A DNA stretch of 64,000 nt from Burkholderia sp. PAMC 26561 (GTDB taxonomy: Bacteria > Pseudomonadota > Gammaproteobacteria > Burkholderiales > Burkholderiaceae). The notes below the pieces were generated by a model. The model ran no database searches and was not told where the DNA came from. It saw only the letters and a list, made by a program, of their open reading frames with translations. The stretch lies in the NCBI RefSeq assembly GCF_001557535.2, contig NZ_CP014309.1, positions 372,001-436,000 of the forward strand, given 5' to 3'. Position numbers and translations under genes: made by a program. Below, piece after piece: positions 9,834 to 19,522 of the stretch (position 1 is the first letter of the stretch; each line of letters starts with the position of its first letter).

Positions 9834-10723
9834 TGGATCAATTTCCGAAAGAAAAACGTTTCGCGACCATTCACGGAAAGCGAATGGCCTACATCGAGCA
9901 TGGCGAGGGCGACCCCATCGTTTTCCTCCATGGTAATCCGACGTCGTCTTATTTGTGGCGCAATATCATGCCCTATCTTCAAGGGCGGGGAAAGTTGATC
10001 GCTCCCGATCTCATTGGCATGGGTGATTCGGATAAGCTAGAAGAGAGTGGCCCGGATCGTTACTCCTATGTCGAACACCGTCATTTTCTGTTCGCCTTAC
10101 TTGAGTCGCTTAATGTAAGGGAGAAAGTAACGCTCATCTTGCACGACTGGGGTTCGGCGCTCGGATTTCATTGGGCGCACCAACACGCGTCGGCAATGAA
10201 AGGCATCGCATTTATGGAGGCTATTGTCGGACCATTTCCAACCTGGGACGACTTTCCAGAAAACGGAAGAACTCTTTTTCAACGTTTCAGATCTGACGCC
10301 GGCGACGACATGATTCTCAACGAGAACACGTTCATCGACGTGGTTCTCCGCAATTCGGTCCTGCGGGGGCTTACTGATGCAGAAATGACCGAGTATCGGC
10401 GGCCTTATCTGATGCCAGGCGAAGACCGTCGCACGATGTTGAGTTGGCCGCGGCAGCTACCGATTGAGGGGTCGCCTGCGGACGTTGTCTCTATTGTGAA
10501 AGAATACGGAACTTGGCTCGCGAGTTCAAAAGTGCCAAAGTTGTTCGTTAACGCCGAGCCGGGTGCCATGCTAACCGGTGCGTTGCGAGACTTCGTTCGA
10601 ACGTGGCCATGTCTTTCCGAATTCACAGTCGCAGGTGTGCACTATGTTCAGGAAGACTCGCCGGACGAAATCGGAAATGGCATCGCGCATTGGCTTGATA
10701 AGATTGACACTAGCATTTCGTAG
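9830..10723 (+). CDS. Haloalkane dehalogenase (HLD-II type, DhaA/LinB-like)
   Basis: This alpha/beta hydrolase of 297 residues cleaves carbon-halogen bonds to give an alcohol and halide. The full catalytic set of the HLD-II group is visible: oxyanion/halide Asn36 in [14 protein letters not shown], nucleophile Asp106 with halide-binding Trp107 in [12 protein letters not shown], acid Glu130 in FMEAIVGPF, and the base His near residue 271 in [14 protein letters not shown]. The numbering runs one or two residues below that of LinB. No signal peptide, so it is cytoplasmic. It overlaps the tetR-type gene upstream, a strong sign of direct control. The halide substrate is not predictable from sequence; other hydrolysis of activated substrates cannot be excluded. 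Confidence 0.9.
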   Translation: MMDQFPKEKRFATIHGKRMAYIEHGEGDPIVFLHGNPTSSYLWRNIMPYLQGRGKLIAPDLIGMGDSDKLEESGPDRYSYVEHRHFLFALLESLNVREKVTLILHDWGSALGFHWAHQHASAMKGIAFMEAIVGPFPTWDDFPENGRTLFQRFRSDAGDDMILNENTFIDVVLRNSVLRGLTDAEMTEYRRPYLMPGEDRRTMLSWPRQLPIEGSPADVVSIVKEYGTWLASSKVPKLFVNAEPGAMLTGALRDFVRTWPCLSEFTVAGVHYVQEDSPDEIGNGIAHWLDKIDTSIS

Positions 10724-11022
10724 TCCATTCGCTTCCCACAGCGGTCATTGATAATTGGTGCGACATCGTAAATTATTTATCGGACCGCGATACTCTCAAC
10801 CAGACGGTCGATTTTCTTGAAGAATTTACCGTGGGACGGTGGTCAGTTTCTCGTGGTTTGTCTGTCGAAGAACCATGCCCTCGTTAGTAATAAGCAATCT
10901 CGGACTGCCGATCGCTCAAAGAGAGTTGCGACCCTCGTGGCGCTGAACCTTTCAGTTTCAATGATTTTGAATGATCAAGGTTGAGTATTCCGCAGCGTGC
11001 TTATCCGAGGAAGGGGAGATCA
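10724..11022. other. Spacer between dehalogenase and second hydrolase
   Basis: Roughly 300 bp without a supportable gene. The frame of the next gene is open back to 10981 with a TTG, but an ATG at 11023 preceded by AAGGGGAGA is the better start. A promoter for the two genes downstream could lie here. Confidence 0.45.
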
Positions 11023-11775
11023 ATGCCTGCAGTGTTAATACATGGAGTACCCGACACGTTTCGGGTTTGGGGATCGGTACGAGCTTGCCTTTCGCGTAAA
11101 GACGTGTTTGCACTGTCACTCCCCGGTTTTGGTAGTCCACTTCCAAGAAACTTCTCAGCAACAAAAGAGGAGTACATTTCATGGATCGTTGGCCAACTGG
11201 AACGGTTCGTAGAACCTGTCGATCTCGTCGGACATGATTGGGGCTGTATGTTCGCAATGCGGATTGCATCGTTGCGACCTGATCTTATTCGATCGTGGGC
11301 AGCTGGCGGTGGACCTTTAAGCATCGGTTATGAATGGCATCCGCTTGCAAAAATTTGGCAAACGCCAGAAGAAGGTGAAGAGTGGATGAGGGCACAATGC
11401 GTTTCTGTTCTTCCCGATATCTTGGCGAAATCAGGGCTTTCAAGGGATAACGCTAAAGCAACGGTGAGCCACATCGATCACACGATGCAATCCTGCATTC
11501 TAAATCTTTACCGTTCCGCGAGACGTGTCGGCGAGGAGTGGCAGCCTGGTCTTGCAAATGTTACCGCGCCTGGCTTAGTGTTCTGGGGTGAGAGCGACTC
11601 CGCTTGTCCTGTCCGCTTTTCCGACGAGCTTGTAGCCAATACCGGGGCGCGTAGGATGCTAAAAGTGGATTCCGAGCACTGGACAATTTTAGAGAGAAGC
11701 GAGGAAGTGGCGCATGCGTTGGAAGATCACTGGGCTGCGGCTGCATCTACAGCAATTGATAATGGAGAGAAATGA
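11023..11775 (+). CDS. Alpha/beta hydrolase, epoxide-hydrolase-like
   Basis: About 250 residues with an alpha/beta hydrolase core: oxyanion HGVPDTFRVW near the N-terminus, nucleophile elbow VGHDWGCMFAMRIA, a late acid in FWGESDSACPV, and the base His in SEHWTILERS. The nucleophile elbow reads H-D-W-G, so the nucleophile is Asp, which points to epoxide hydrolase or dehalogenase chemistry rather than an esterase serine. The start at the ATG was chosen for its strong upstream AAGGGGAG site. It overlaps the DUF1330 gene by four bases. Next to a haloalkane dehalogenase, a role in opening an epoxide from a halohydrin-like compound is plausible but unproven. Confidence 0.8.
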   Translation: MPAVLIHGVPDTFRVWGSVRACLSRKDVFALSLPGFGSPLPRNFSATKEEYISWIVGQLERFVEPVDLVGHDWGCMFAMRIASLRPDLIRSWAAGGGPLSIGYEWHPLAKIWQTPEEGEEWMRAQCVSVLPDILAKSGLSRDNAKATVSHIDHTMQSCILNLYRSARRVGEEWQPGLANVTAPGLVFWGESDSACPVRFSDELVANTGARRMLKVDSEHWTILERSEEVAHALEDHWAAAASTAIDNGEK

Positions 11776-12194
11776 CTATGAATGGAATTGAACTTGATCC
11801 GAAAAGAGTGTTGGTTGCGGAGTCGCAAGTCCCAAGCGGCAAGCCCGTGACGATGATTAATCTCGTCCAGTTCAACGATCATGCGCAGTACGGCGACACT
11901 TTCGAAAAGCCGTGCTCTGGGATGGAAGCATACCTGCAACGATACGCGCCCATTTTTAATGAAGTAGCAGCATTGGAACAGATTGAAGGTATAGAGATAG
12001 TGTACCTAGGCAATGTTGCTTCGACGATCCTCGGAACCATTGATCCAATATGGGATGCCGTGGCGTTGGTACGCTATCCTACATTCAAAGCGTTCCGCAA
12101 GATAATCGAGAGTCCTCTATATCGGGAGAGAGCGGAAAAACATCGGAAAGCTGCGCTCAAAGCATGGGAATTCATCGCTACTTACCAGCCTTAA
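11772..12194 (+). CDS. DUF1330-like dimeric alpha/beta-barrel protein
   Basis: A 140-residue cytoplasmic protein with the ferredoxin-like pattern of DUF1330: VTMINLVQFNDHAQYG near the start, GMEAYLQRYAPIF, a strand IEIVYLGNV, then IWDAVALVRYPTFKAFRKII and the end YRERAEKHRKAALKAW. It is translationally coupled to the hydrolase upstream (ATGA overlap). Family members are small dimeric proteins of mostly unknown role, some enzymatic. Here it may help process a product of the two hydrolases, but nothing in the sequence proves a reaction. Confidence 0.75.
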   Translation: MTMNGIELDPKRVLVAESQVPSGKPVTMINLVQFNDHAQYGDTFEKPCSGMEAYLQRYAPIFNEVAALEQIEGIEIVYLGNVASTILGTIDPIWDAVALVRYPTFKAFRKIIESPLYRERAEKHRKAALKAWEFIATYQP

Positions 12195-12647
12195 GCGAGA
12201 CTCTTGATTGCTAATGCGTTTATACGCATCGCAACCCGTCGTCGACTCAACAAAGATTGCTTATAGCGACGCTCGCCCTCGATCGGCCTTGATGAGACAG
12301 GAGTATCTGCTATCAAACCCAATCTATTCTCCTAAGTAGACTGTTTAAATCATACGCTCTCCGGGCGACCAGCTTCCGCTAGCCAGGAAAGTTCAATAAG
12401 CTTAGCCCGTAAGCTCATAATTTCCTGATCATCTTGCTGTGCGTCTGAAGCCAGTGCCATCTCGGCGCTGAGAAAGAAAGAGGACCATGACCTCGGTGCG
12501 CTCGCCGCCAGTTCTAATAGCAAGCATTGAATGATCGTTGTTGCGTTATGGGGCAATGCATCGCCAAGTAATGAGTCTCGCACTTTAAAGAACTAATTCG
12601 GGTGACCGCCGGGGGGCGTTCGCGCGCTGCGGTGATCGCTCGCTCTA
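12195..12647. other. Intergenic region with one doubtful small frame
   Basis: About 450 bp between convergent gene groups. A minus-strand GTG-started frame at 12350-12583 (77 codons) reads rather like a protein but has no ribosome site and no recognised domain, so it is not called as a gene. No clear terminator hairpin was found. Confidence 0.4.
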
Positions 12648-13373
12648 TCAGTCAGCAACGGAAGCTTCGTTGATTTCATGCCTGCGCATAGCGGCGGTAA
12701 CGAATCCATTTCGCTTCATCCGGCCAATGAAGCCGCCAAGCAACAACGCTGCTTGGGGGCCGCGTGACTTTGCAATCCCCATTGCTTGCCGAATGGTCAT
12801 GAACTTTTCGTCGAGAAGACGCAATCCGCCCAGACGGTCGGCATCAGCTTTCAGTTGCTGCTTCACTCCTGCTGCAACGTCGAGCCCTTCACGAAGGAAA
12901 GTGTTCACGACTTCCGGGGACGTTGAACCACGAACGATTTCAGCCCGCTTGAGTTCTCGCGTCAGGAAAAGGTCATACGCGCTACCGGCGCCAACAGCCA
13001 CGCGAATGCCGGGTTTATCGACGTCGGTCGTAGTCCGGATTAGTGAATCCGTACGGACGAGATAATTCCCTTCGATAAGAATGTAAGGTGCGGTGAATGA
13101 GATTTCTTCGCCCCGCTTCGTGTCGATGGCGAAGAATCCGACGTCGGCGTCACCAGCGGCGACGGCGGTGACGGCATCCCCCGCAGCATCGAAGCTCACG
13201 AGTTCCAAAGGAAGCGCCAGTGCGCTCGCCAGTTCGTTTGCCAAGTCGACAGAGATGCCTTTTGGCTTCCCCCCAGCGTCCTTTGTCGCGAGAATTGGAT
13301 TTCCAAAGTTGATGGATATGCGCAGCACACCCGACGGCGCGAACGCTTCCCTTATTGCCAGTTCTGCAGCCAT
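12648..13373 (-). CDS. Periplasmic-binding-protein-fold (SBP_bac_3 type) protein without a signal peptide
   Basis: The 241 residues follow the extracellular solute-binding family 3 pattern: VLRISINFGNPILATKDAGGKPKGISVDLANELA, GDADVGFFAIDTKRGEEISFTAPY, then a second lobe with RVAVGAGSAYDLFLTRELKRA. Such proteins bind amino acids or organic acids for ABC import. This one begins directly with a short cytoplasmic-looking helix and has no signal peptide. The start is supported by a GAAGG site 6 nt upstream and by the preceding gene's stop 22 bp away. No permease or ATPase gene is adjacent. It may be a cytosolic ligand-binding or enzyme-accessory protein coupled to the PrpF-like gene, rather than a transporter part. 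Confidence 0.75.
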   Translation of the reverse strand: MAAELAIREAFAPSGVLRISINFGNPILATKDAGGKPKGISVDLANELASALALPLELVSFDAAGDAVTAVAAGDADVGFFAIDTKRGEEISFTAPYILIEGNYLVRTDSLIRTTTDVDKPGIRVAVGAGSAYDLFLTRELKRAEIVRGSTSPEVVNTFLREGLDVAAGVKQQLKADADRLGGLRLLDEKFMTIRQAMGIAKSRGPQAALLLGGFIGRMKRNGFVTAAMRRHEINEASVAD

Positions 13374-13395
13374 AACAGCCTTCGTCCGTCGTTAG

Positions 13396-14562
13396 TTACT
13401 GTTCGAGAACCGACGAAGGAACGAGCACTGAACCCTCCATCAGACGGCGTGCGCTTCGGCTCATGACGGCCTTTGTCACCGTCCAGATGCCACCCTTCTG
13501 TTCAGCCTCGGCACCGACGGCAAGGCTACCCGATGGGTGGCCGAATCGCACTGCGCCAGTCGATTCGGGAACCAAGCGATTGACAAGCGTACCTGGAATT
13601 GCGGCGGCAACAGCGATAGCTACTGCGCCCGTTCCCGTCATCGCATGGTGGAGCTTGCCCATTGAGAAGATCCGAGCATTGATATCGAGGGTTGCCGGGT
13701 CAATTTGCTTACCGCTCGAGGCTAAGTAGCCGGCCGGTTTCGCGACGAAAGCCAATTTCGGCGTATGCGGGCGCAACTGTGTTGCTTCGTCGGCGGACTT
13801 TGACAGCCCCATTTGGACGGCCGCATGCGCACGAATCGCTTCTACCCGTTTTAGCAGTTCGGTATTGCTATTGATGTCGCGCTGTAATTCGTTCCCTTTC
13901 AAGCCGAGCGTCGCAGCGTCAACGAAAACGGCTGGATTACCTGCATTAATCATCGTCAATTCAACTGGGCCAACCCCCGGGACGTCGAGCACGTCTACGG
14001 CATTCCCAGTAGGGAACATGCGGCTGCCGTCTTTTTCACCGTCACCGCTAGGGTCGAAAAACTCTATCTTGATTTCAGCCGCCGGGAAGGTCACACCATC
14101 AAGTTCGAAGTCGCCGTCTTCAACGACTTCGCCATTCTTCATTGGCACGTGAGCAATGATTTTTGCGCTGATGTTGGCCTGCCAGATTCGGACCGTCGCT
14201 ATACCGTCGCGAGGGGCATCAACAAGCCCTTGCGAGATGGCGAATGGGCCAACAGCCGAGGTAAGGTTACCGCAGTTGCCGGACCAATCAATCATCGTCT
14301 TTTCAATGGCGACCTGTCCGAAGCGGTAATCGACATCGCAATCCGCGCGAGAAGACGGCTCGACGAGTACTACTTTACTCGTACTGGATGTTGCGCCACC
14401 CATGCCGTCAATTTGCTGACCATACGGGTCGGGACTACCGATTACGCGCATCAGTATTCGGTCTCGCACAGCTGCGTCTCTCGGTAGCCAGTCGTTGTGG
14501 AAAAAAACGCCTTTGCTCGTGCCGCCGCGCATGTACACGGCTTGAATCTTCGACTGCGCCAA
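13396..14562 (-). CDS. prpF: PrpF-family isomerase (2-methylaconitate/trans-aconitate isomerase-like)
   Basis: About 388 residues of the PrpF family (diaminopimelate-epimerase fold), which move double bonds or isomerise aconitate-type acids; characterised members act on 2-methylaconitate, trans-aconitate or 4-oxalomesaconate. Visible family motifs are YMRGGTSKGVFF near the start, DGMGGATSSTSKV, WSGNCGNLTSAVGPFA with the active-site region Cys, and GKLHHAMTGTGAVAIAVAA. A longer frame to 14595 exists, but the TTG at 14562 has a strong AGGGAG site 6 nt upstream and gives the usual PrpF N-terminus. It is followed by the binding-protein gene and faces a gntR-type regulator. No prpB or prpC is present, so methylcitrate metabolism is not the obvious role; tricarboxylate isomerisation fits the neighbours better. 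Confidence 0.88.
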   Translation of the reverse strand: MAQSKIQAVYMRGGTSKGVFFHNDWLPRDAAVRDRILMRVIGSPDPYGQQIDGMGGATSSTSKVVLVEPSSRADCDVDYRFGQVAIEKTMIDWSGNCGNLTSAVGPFAISQGLVDAPRDGIATVRIWQANISAKIIAHVPMKNGEVVEDGDFELDGVTFPAAEIKIEFFDPSGDGEKDGSRMFPTGNAVDVLDVPGVGPVELTMINAGNPAVFVDAATLGLKGNELQRDINSNTELLKRVEAIRAHAAVQMGLSKSADEATQLRPHTPKLAFVAKPAGYLASSGKQIDPATLDINARIFSMGKLHHAMTGTGAVAIAVAAAIPGTLVNRLVPESTGAVRFGHPSGSLAVGAEAEQKGGIWTVTKAVMSRSARRLMEGSVLVPSSVLEQ

Positions 14563-14734
14563 GATTTTCTCCCTGGAAGTGAAGTCCCGAGACAAGTGGG
14601 ATAGTGCGTTTATTTAACAACAAACGCAAGACGAGTGCAACGGTTTTGTTTTTCTAAGCCCAGCGCATTGGGCTTCCCGCCTGCATACGGGTATATTTGC
14701 AGGTATCGCTCAGTGCGTTCTACCCTTCAAGATC
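14563..14734. promoter_or_regulatory. Divergent prpF-gntR control region
   Basis: This spacer separates the two divergent transcripts. It contains a perfect 7-bp inverted repeat, aagccca and tgggctt (14656-14662 and 14669-14675), and the 12-mer atacgggtatat at 14685-14696, which recurs upstream of the marR gene near 41.46 kb. Either could be the binding site of the GntR regulator. The hairpin is followed by A, not T, in the prpF direction, so it is not a normal terminator. Confidence 0.5.
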
Positions 14735-15664
14735 ATGACAACTGATTTGACCAATAGTCAGCAGAAGGCGCTTCGCGAAATCGTCGCGCACGTGAGACGT
14801 GAGAGGTTGCCCGCCGGCACGCACCTACCCGAGTGGACGTTGGCCAAGCTTATTGGAACGTCCCGGTCGCCCATTCGGGTCGCGCTAAACCGCTTGGTCC
14901 AATCCGGCGTAATGCGCTACGACAAGAATCGCGGCTACTCAGTGCAAGCATCGTTTAGTGAACTTCCGACCGACGTCCTAGAACAGGTCAACTCAGTGGA
15001 GGATCCGCTATATCTCCGTCTGGCCGATGCGCACTTTCGGGGGGCTGTACCTAAGTCAGTGACGGAGGCGGACCTGACTCGTTTGCTCGAGGCGTCCCGG
15101 AGCGATATCCGTAAGGTACTGGTGCGAGCGCACAGCGAGGGCTGGGCTGAGAAGGAGGCGGGCTATGGCTGGCGCTTCTTGCCGATGATTGATTCGCTAG
15201 AAGCGTATGACGACATGTATGCTCTACGCCTGGCAATCGAGCCCGCGGGTATTCTTAATCCAAAATTCCGCCCCAATCTTGACATGCTGCATGAGCTCCG
15301 TCGCGAGCAGTTGGCCATCCTTGAAGGGGGGCACGAAGCGATGACCCCTACGGAGCGATTCGAATCCAATGCGCGTTTTCACGAGGCGATAGCCGCTTGG
15401 TCGGGCAACCGGTTTGCATTACAGACACTTCGTCGGCTCGACCAAATGCGCCGACTCGCTGAATATCGTCAGGCCCGACAGCAACTGCCGAGGCGCGCGC
15501 TCGCTCAAGAGCACATCGACATCCTTGATGCAATTGAAAGCGGCGACATGCTGGCAGCGGCCAGTTTAATGCGACAGCATGTGGACGCCGCGCGCCGCAA
15601 AAAGGCGGTCATGGAGGTTTTTGATCGTGCGGATACGCTGCAGCCGCTCGAGGTCGATGCCTAG
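14735..15664 (+). CDS. GntR-family regulator of the tricarboxylate cluster
   Basis: A 309-residue regulator with an N-terminal winged helix (residues about 8-70; THLPEWTLAKLIGTSRSPIR then ALNRLVQSGVM) and a C-terminal helical FCD-type effector domain with NARFHEAIAAWSGN, EHIDILDAIESGD and MRQHVDAARR. The His and Asp residues of those segments match the usual metal/ligand site of FCD regulators that sense carboxylic acids. Between the two lies a second segment resembling a duplicated winged helix (LTRLLEASRSDIRKVLVRAH), making the protein longer than typical members (about 220-250). It is divergent from prpF and followed by a terminator, consistent with a local repressor responding to an organic acid. 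Confidence 0.87.
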   Translation: MTTDLTNSQQKALREIVAHVRRERLPAGTHLPEWTLAKLIGTSRSPIRVALNRLVQSGVMRYDKNRGYSVQASFSELPTDVLEQVNSVEDPLYLRLADAHFRGAVPKSVTEADLTRLLEASRSDIRKVLVRAHSEGWAEKEAGYGWRFLPMIDSLEAYDDMYALRLAIEPAGILNPKFRPNLDMLHELRREQLAILEGGHEAMTPTERFESNARFHEAIAAWSGNRFALQTLRRLDQMRRLAEYRQARQQLPRRALAQEHIDILDAIESGDMLAAASLMRQHVDAARRKKAVMEVFDRADTLQPLEVDA

Positions 15665-15702
15665 CGGGTAAACGATAGTCGTTGACGCAGACGCCCATCC
15701 AG

Positions 15703-15724
15703 CCGCCTTAGGGCGGTTTTTTTT
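15703..15724 (+). terminator. Rho-independent terminator after the GntR gene
   Basis: A short hairpin, CCGCC-ttag-GGCGG, is followed by eight T residues (15717-15724). It lies 38 bp past the regulator's stop and before the promoter of the hydrolase-aconitase genes. Confidence 0.8.
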
Positions 15725-15756
15725 CGTCGATGCCAAATTCGATTTGCGTTTTTGCA

Positions 15757-15785
15757 TTGACAAAGACACTTCAAAAAAATAATCT
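15757..15785 (+). promoter_or_regulatory. Probable sigma-70 promoter of the hydrolase-aconitase operon
   Basis: A perfect -35 box TTGACA (15757-15762) is followed after 15 or 17 bp by AATAAT/TAATCT. It lies directly after the terminator and about 75 bp before the first start codon, so it most likely drives the hydrolase, aconitase, porin and transporters. Confidence 0.55.
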
Positions 15786-15857
15786 GATTGTGTTTGTGGG
15801 AGCAAATGAACAATTTCCAATTCAAATCTGAAATGCTGGGCGACTCACAGACTAAAC

Positions 15858-16661
15858 ATGTCATTGACCAAATCCATTGTTGACACCCACGCTCACGTGT
15901 TCCATAGGGGACTGATGTTTGTCCCGTCGCGCCGCTTCACGCCAAACTACGATGCCCGGCTCGATTCTTATCTGGCTCAACTCGACGCCAACGGAGTTGC
16001 GCTCGGCGTGCTAATCGCCGTCAGCGTTTTGGGCAACAATAACAACTACCTGCTGGATTGCCTGCGGTCGCATCCCGAACGCCTGCGCGGCGTGGTCTCA
16101 ATTGACCCGAGCACCGACATTCGCAAGTTTGATGCGTTCGCTTCCGCTGGCGTTGTAGGAGTCCGCGTGAATCTAACCGGTGACTTCCCAGCACCGGATT
16201 TCAGGTCAGGAGCGTGGGCAGAGGCCGTCGCAGAGTGCATGAAACATGACTGGCATATCGAAATCAATGACCGGGCGGCCCGTTTGCATCAGTCGCTAAC
16301 GCCGCTAATCAACGCGGGAGCGAAGGTCGTCGTCGACCATTTCGGCATGCCGGACCGACAGAAAGGCATCGATGACCCAGGGTTCGACCATTTGCTTCAG
16401 GTCGCCGACACCCGCCAGGTTTGGGTGAAGCTCTCGGGCGCCTATCGGACAAGCTTCGACATCGCACGAGATGCCGCGCCGCGGCTACTTGAAGCGTTTG
16501 GGCCAGAACGTCTGCTCTGGGCGAGCGACTGGCCTTTCACGCAGCATGAATCAACGCAGGACTATAGAACCCAGCGCGTGGCAATCAACGACTGGATTGC
16601 CGATTCGAGGGAACGTGAGGTGGTGCTTTCTGATACGCCGCGAAGCCTCTTCAAGTTCTGA
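15858..16661 (+). CDS. Amidohydrolase-2 family TIM-barrel hydrolase (lactonase-like)
   Basis: A 267-residue metal-dependent hydrolase of the amidohydrolase-2 group. The metal motif DTHAHVF lies at the N-terminus, a central VVDHFGMP provides the conserved His, and ASDWPFTQHE supplies the catalytic Asp near the C-terminus. The group includes 2-pyrone-4,6-dicarboxylate lactonase (LigI), which hydrolyses a lactone of a tricarboxylic-type acid. No signal peptide is present. It stands 38 bp before the aconitase gene, behind a good promoter. A lactonase that opens a tricarboxylate lactone before isomerisation and hydration is a reasonable inference; a decarboxylase of the same fold is an alternative. 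Confidence 0.82.
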   Translation: MSLTKSIVDTHAHVFHRGLMFVPSRRFTPNYDARLDSYLAQLDANGVALGVLIAVSVLGNNNNYLLDCLRSHPERLRGVVSIDPSTDIRKFDAFASAGVVGVRVNLTGDFPAPDFRSGAWAEAVAECMKHDWHIEINDRAARLHQSLTPLINAGAKVVVDHFGMPDRQKGIDDPGFDHLLQVADTRQVWVKLSGAYRTSFDIARDAAPRLLEAFGPERLLWASDWPFTQHESTQDYRTQRVAINDWIADSREREVVLSDTPRSLFKF

Positions 16662-16699
16662 CCATATAGATCGCTACCCCTTACACTATAGAGAACATC

Positions 16700-19459
16700 A
16701 TGGCCGACCAGCCCGCCGACACATTCAAGACCATTCGTTTCCTTAACACCCCCGACGGAAAACGGCACAGGTATTTTTCGCTCGCGGCGTTGGCTGAGTC
16801 GGGCTTCGACAATGTCGGCCGCCTGCCGGTCGTCATCCGGATTCTGCTTGAGTCCGTGCTGCGCAACTGCGACGGGACAAAGGTTCTCGAGTCGCATATA
16901 ACGGACCTCGCTAGCTGGAAGCCGGACGCGCAGCGCGTGAACGAAATTCCTTTCGTTGTTGGCCGAGTGCTGTTGCAGGACTTTACCGGTATTCCCCTCT
17001 TGACTGACCTCGCGGCAATGAGAAGTCAGGCGAAGAAGCGTAACGCGGACCCAAAGGCGGTGGAACCGCTCGTTCCCGTCCATCTGGTCGTCGACCATTC
17101 GGTGCAAACCGAGTTCTCAAATGTTCCGAACGCAATACGCCAGAACATGGAAGTCGAGTTCGCACGCAACCGCGAGCGCTACGAACTGATGAAGTGGGGA
17201 ATGCAGGCGTTTGACACGTTCAAGGTCGTGCCGCCGGGAATTGGGATTTGCCACCAAATCAATCTCGAATATCTCGCTCAAGGCGTCATTGAAAAGGATG
17301 GCGTAGTCTTCCCTGATACGCTGGTCGGCACTGACTCGCACACCACCATGATAAATGGCATTGGCGTGCTGGGCTGGGGCGTGGGCGGTATCGAAGCCGA
17401 AGCTGGGATGCTTGGCCAACCGGTCTACATGCTCATGCCGGACGTGGTCGGCGTAGAACTGAGTGGCTCGCTTTCGGCTGGCGTTACGGCGACCGATGCG
17501 GTCTTGCAGGTCACCGAGACGCTGCGCGCTGCGAAGGTGGTGGGCAAACTCGTCGAGTTCTTTGGCGAAGGAGCTGCCTCCCTGAGTGCAACGGACCGCG
17601 CAACGATTGCGAACATGGCGCCGGAATACGGCGCAACGAGTGGCTTCTTTCCCGTCGATGAAAACACATTGACGTACTACCGTCAAACTGGCCGCAGCGA
17701 CGAGCAGATCACGCTGATTCGAGAATACTTCGACGCACAAGGTCTTTTCGGCGCACCGAAGGCCGGAGAGGTCAACTACTCGGCCGTCGTCAAAATCAGC
17801 CTGGGCGCTATCAAGCCAAGTGTCTCCGGGCCAAAGCGTCCACAGGACCGTGTCGACCTGTCGGCGTTGGGCCAACGATTCGATGAAGTCATGGTTCAAG
17901 ACAGCAAGATTGGTGGCTACGGCAAGACTGCAGCCCAGTTAAATGAGCGTTATCCGGTATCCGCCAAGCCGGCGGGAGCGCCTGGGCCTGTTGAGCGATA
18001 TGAGGTTGGGCATGGCGACGTGCTGGTCGCCGCGATCACGTCCTGCACGAACACATCTAACCCAGAGTTGCTGGTCGCAGCAGGCCTGGTCGCGAAGAAG
18101 GCCCTTGAGCGCGGTCTGAAGGCAAAGCCTTGGGTGAAGACGCTCTTCACTCCCGGTTCGCGGGTCGTGACTGCATACCTTCAGGACGCTGGCCTTACGC
18201 AACCGCTGGAGCAACTGGGGTTTGGCATCGCCGCTTACGGATGCGGCGCATGTGTTGGGAACATTGGACCACTCGACCCGGCGCTTGAAGAGGTGGTCGT
18301 GTCGAAGGACCTGGTCTGTAGCGCAGTGCTGTCGGGCAACCGGAATTTCGAAGCTCGCATTCACGGGAATCTTCGCGCCAATTTCCTTGCGAGCCCGCCG
18401 CTTGTCGTCGCATTCGCGTTGGCTGGAACGACGCGTATCGACGTTACATCTGAGGCACTGGGCATCGACGGTGATGGCAAGCCTGTCATGCTCGCCGATA
18501 TCTGGCCGACGAACGAGGAAATCAAGGCGCTCAGCGTTTATGCAGCGAACCCCAAACACTACAAGGAGTTGTATTCGGACTTCACCGCTGGTCACGACCT
18601 CTGGAACAACATCGCGAGCGGTGACGGAGCAGTGTATAGCTGGCCCGAGTCGACCTACGCCGCTGAGCCTGACTTCTTCAGCGATGCCGACTCGAGCCCG
18701 AAGCCGATTGCTGGCGCACGGGCGCTCGCCATTTTAGGTAATTCCATCACCACGGACCATATCAGCCCGGCTGGTTCAATCTCCAAAAAGTCGCCAGCAG
18801 GCGAATGGTTGACGGCGCGCGGCGTCGCGCAGAAGGACTTCAACACATACGGCGCCCGACGCGGACACTTTGAGGTCATGGTGCGCGGCACATTCGCAAA
18901 TGTGCGCTTGAAAAACTTGATGCTGCCGGCTAAGGAGGATGGCGCTGCCGACGAAGGCCCGTTCACCGTGCACCAACCTAGCGGGCAACGCACGACGATT
19001 TTCGATGCGTCTCGGCGATATCTCGAAGCAGGCACGCCCTCCATCGTCGTCGCGGGTGAAGAATACGGAACTGGCTCCAGCCGCGACTGGGCCGCCAAGG
19101 GCACTCGTTTGCTGGGTGTCAAGGCCGTAATCGCACGGAGTTTTGAACGTATCCACCGCAGCAACCTCGCTGGGCTGGGAGTGCTCCCGCTGCAGTTCAT
19201 TGGTGACGACAGCGCACAATCGCTCGGACTGGACGGCACCGAGACTTTCGACATCATCGGTCTCGAAAGCGGCGTGCGACCGCTTCAGGAGGTCACCCTG
19301 GTTATCAGGCGCGCCGATGGTTCGCAACGGAACGCGACGTTGCTCGCACGAATTGATACGCAGATTGAGGCGACCTATTTCAGCAACGGAGGCATCTTGC
19401 CCTACGTCTTGTCGAGTCTGCTTAAAAAGCCTGCAACGGAAGTCGTAGAGACTGTCTGA
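16700..19459 (+). CDS. acnA: Aconitate hydratase, AcnA type
   Basis: A 919-residue iron-sulfur aconitase interconverting citrate, cis-aconitate and isocitrate. The three cluster cysteines are seen at Cys449 in [11 protein letters not shown] and at Cys515 and Cys518 in [13 protein letters not shown]. Other AcnA signatures are [20 protein letters not shown], the linker, and the swivel domain with [15 protein letters not shown] and [15 protein letters not shown]. It lacks the VCHDILGQTAL signature of AcnD, so it is not the methylcitrate-pathway enzyme. It is slightly longer than housekeeping AcnA (about 890-905). Being inside a catabolic cluster next to prpF, it probably acts on aconitate made from an imported tricarboxylate rather than being the main Krebs-cycle enzyme. 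Confidence 0.95.
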   Translation: MADQPADTFKTIRFLNTPDGKRHRYFSLAALAESGFDNVGRLPVVIRILLESVLRNCDGTKVLESHITDLASWKPDAQRVNEIPFVVGRVLLQDFTGIPLLTDLAAMRSQAKKRNADPKAVEPLVPVHLVVDHSVQTEFSNVPNAIRQNMEVEFARNRERYELMKWGMQAFDTFKVVPPGIGICHQINLEYLAQGVIEKDGVVFPDTLVGTDSHTTMINGIGVLGWGVGGIEAEAGMLGQPVYMLMPDVVGVELSGSLSAGVTATDAVLQVTETLRAAKVVGKLVEFFGEGAASLSATDRATIANMAPEYGATSGFFPVDENTLTYYRQTGRSDEQITLIREYFDAQGLFGAPKAGEVNYSAVVKISLGAIKPSVSGPKRPQDRVDLSALGQRFDEVMVQDSKIGGYGKTAAQLNERYPVSAKPAGAPGPVERYEVGHGDVLVAAITSCTNTSNPELLVAAGLVAKKALERGLKAKPWVKTLFTPGSRVVTAYLQDAGLTQPLEQLGFGIAAYGCGACVGNIGPLDPALEEVVVSKDLVCSAVLSGNRNFEARIHGNLRANFLASPPLVVAFALAGTTRIDVTSEALGIDGDGKPVMLADIWPTNEEIKALSVYAANPKHYKELYSDFTAGHDLWNNIASGDGAVYSWPESTYAAEPDFFSDADSSPKPIAGARALAILGNSITTDHISPAGSISKKSPAGEWLTARGVAQKDFNTYGARRGHFEVMVRGTFANVRLKNLMLPAKEDGAADEGPFTVHQPSGQRTTIFDASRRYLEAGTPSIVVAGEEYGTGSSRDWAAKGTRLLGVKAVIARSFERIHRSNLAGLGVLPLQFIGDDSAQSLGLDGTETFDIIGLESGVRPLQEVTLVIRRADGSQRNATLLARIDTQIEATYFSNGGILPYVLSSLLKKPATEVVETV

Positions 19460-19522
19460 TGCAGAGGGCGGCGTCCGTCGCCCTTGTCCTGATAAACATA
19501 AAATATATTAGGAGACTTAAAT

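Noticed and set aside
12350..12583. 77-codon minus-strand frame as a gene
   Set aside because: Plausible composition but a GTG start without ribosome site and no recognisable family.
14656..14675. Hairpin in the prpF-gntR spacer as a terminator
   Set aside because: It lies upstream of both genes and is followed by A in the prpF direction, so it cannot terminate either transcript.
16700..19459. Assignment of the aconitase as AcnD of the methylcitrate pathway
   Set aside because: Despite the PrpF neighbour, the sequence has AcnA-type motifs throughout and lacks the AcnD N-terminal signature; prpB and prpC are also missing.
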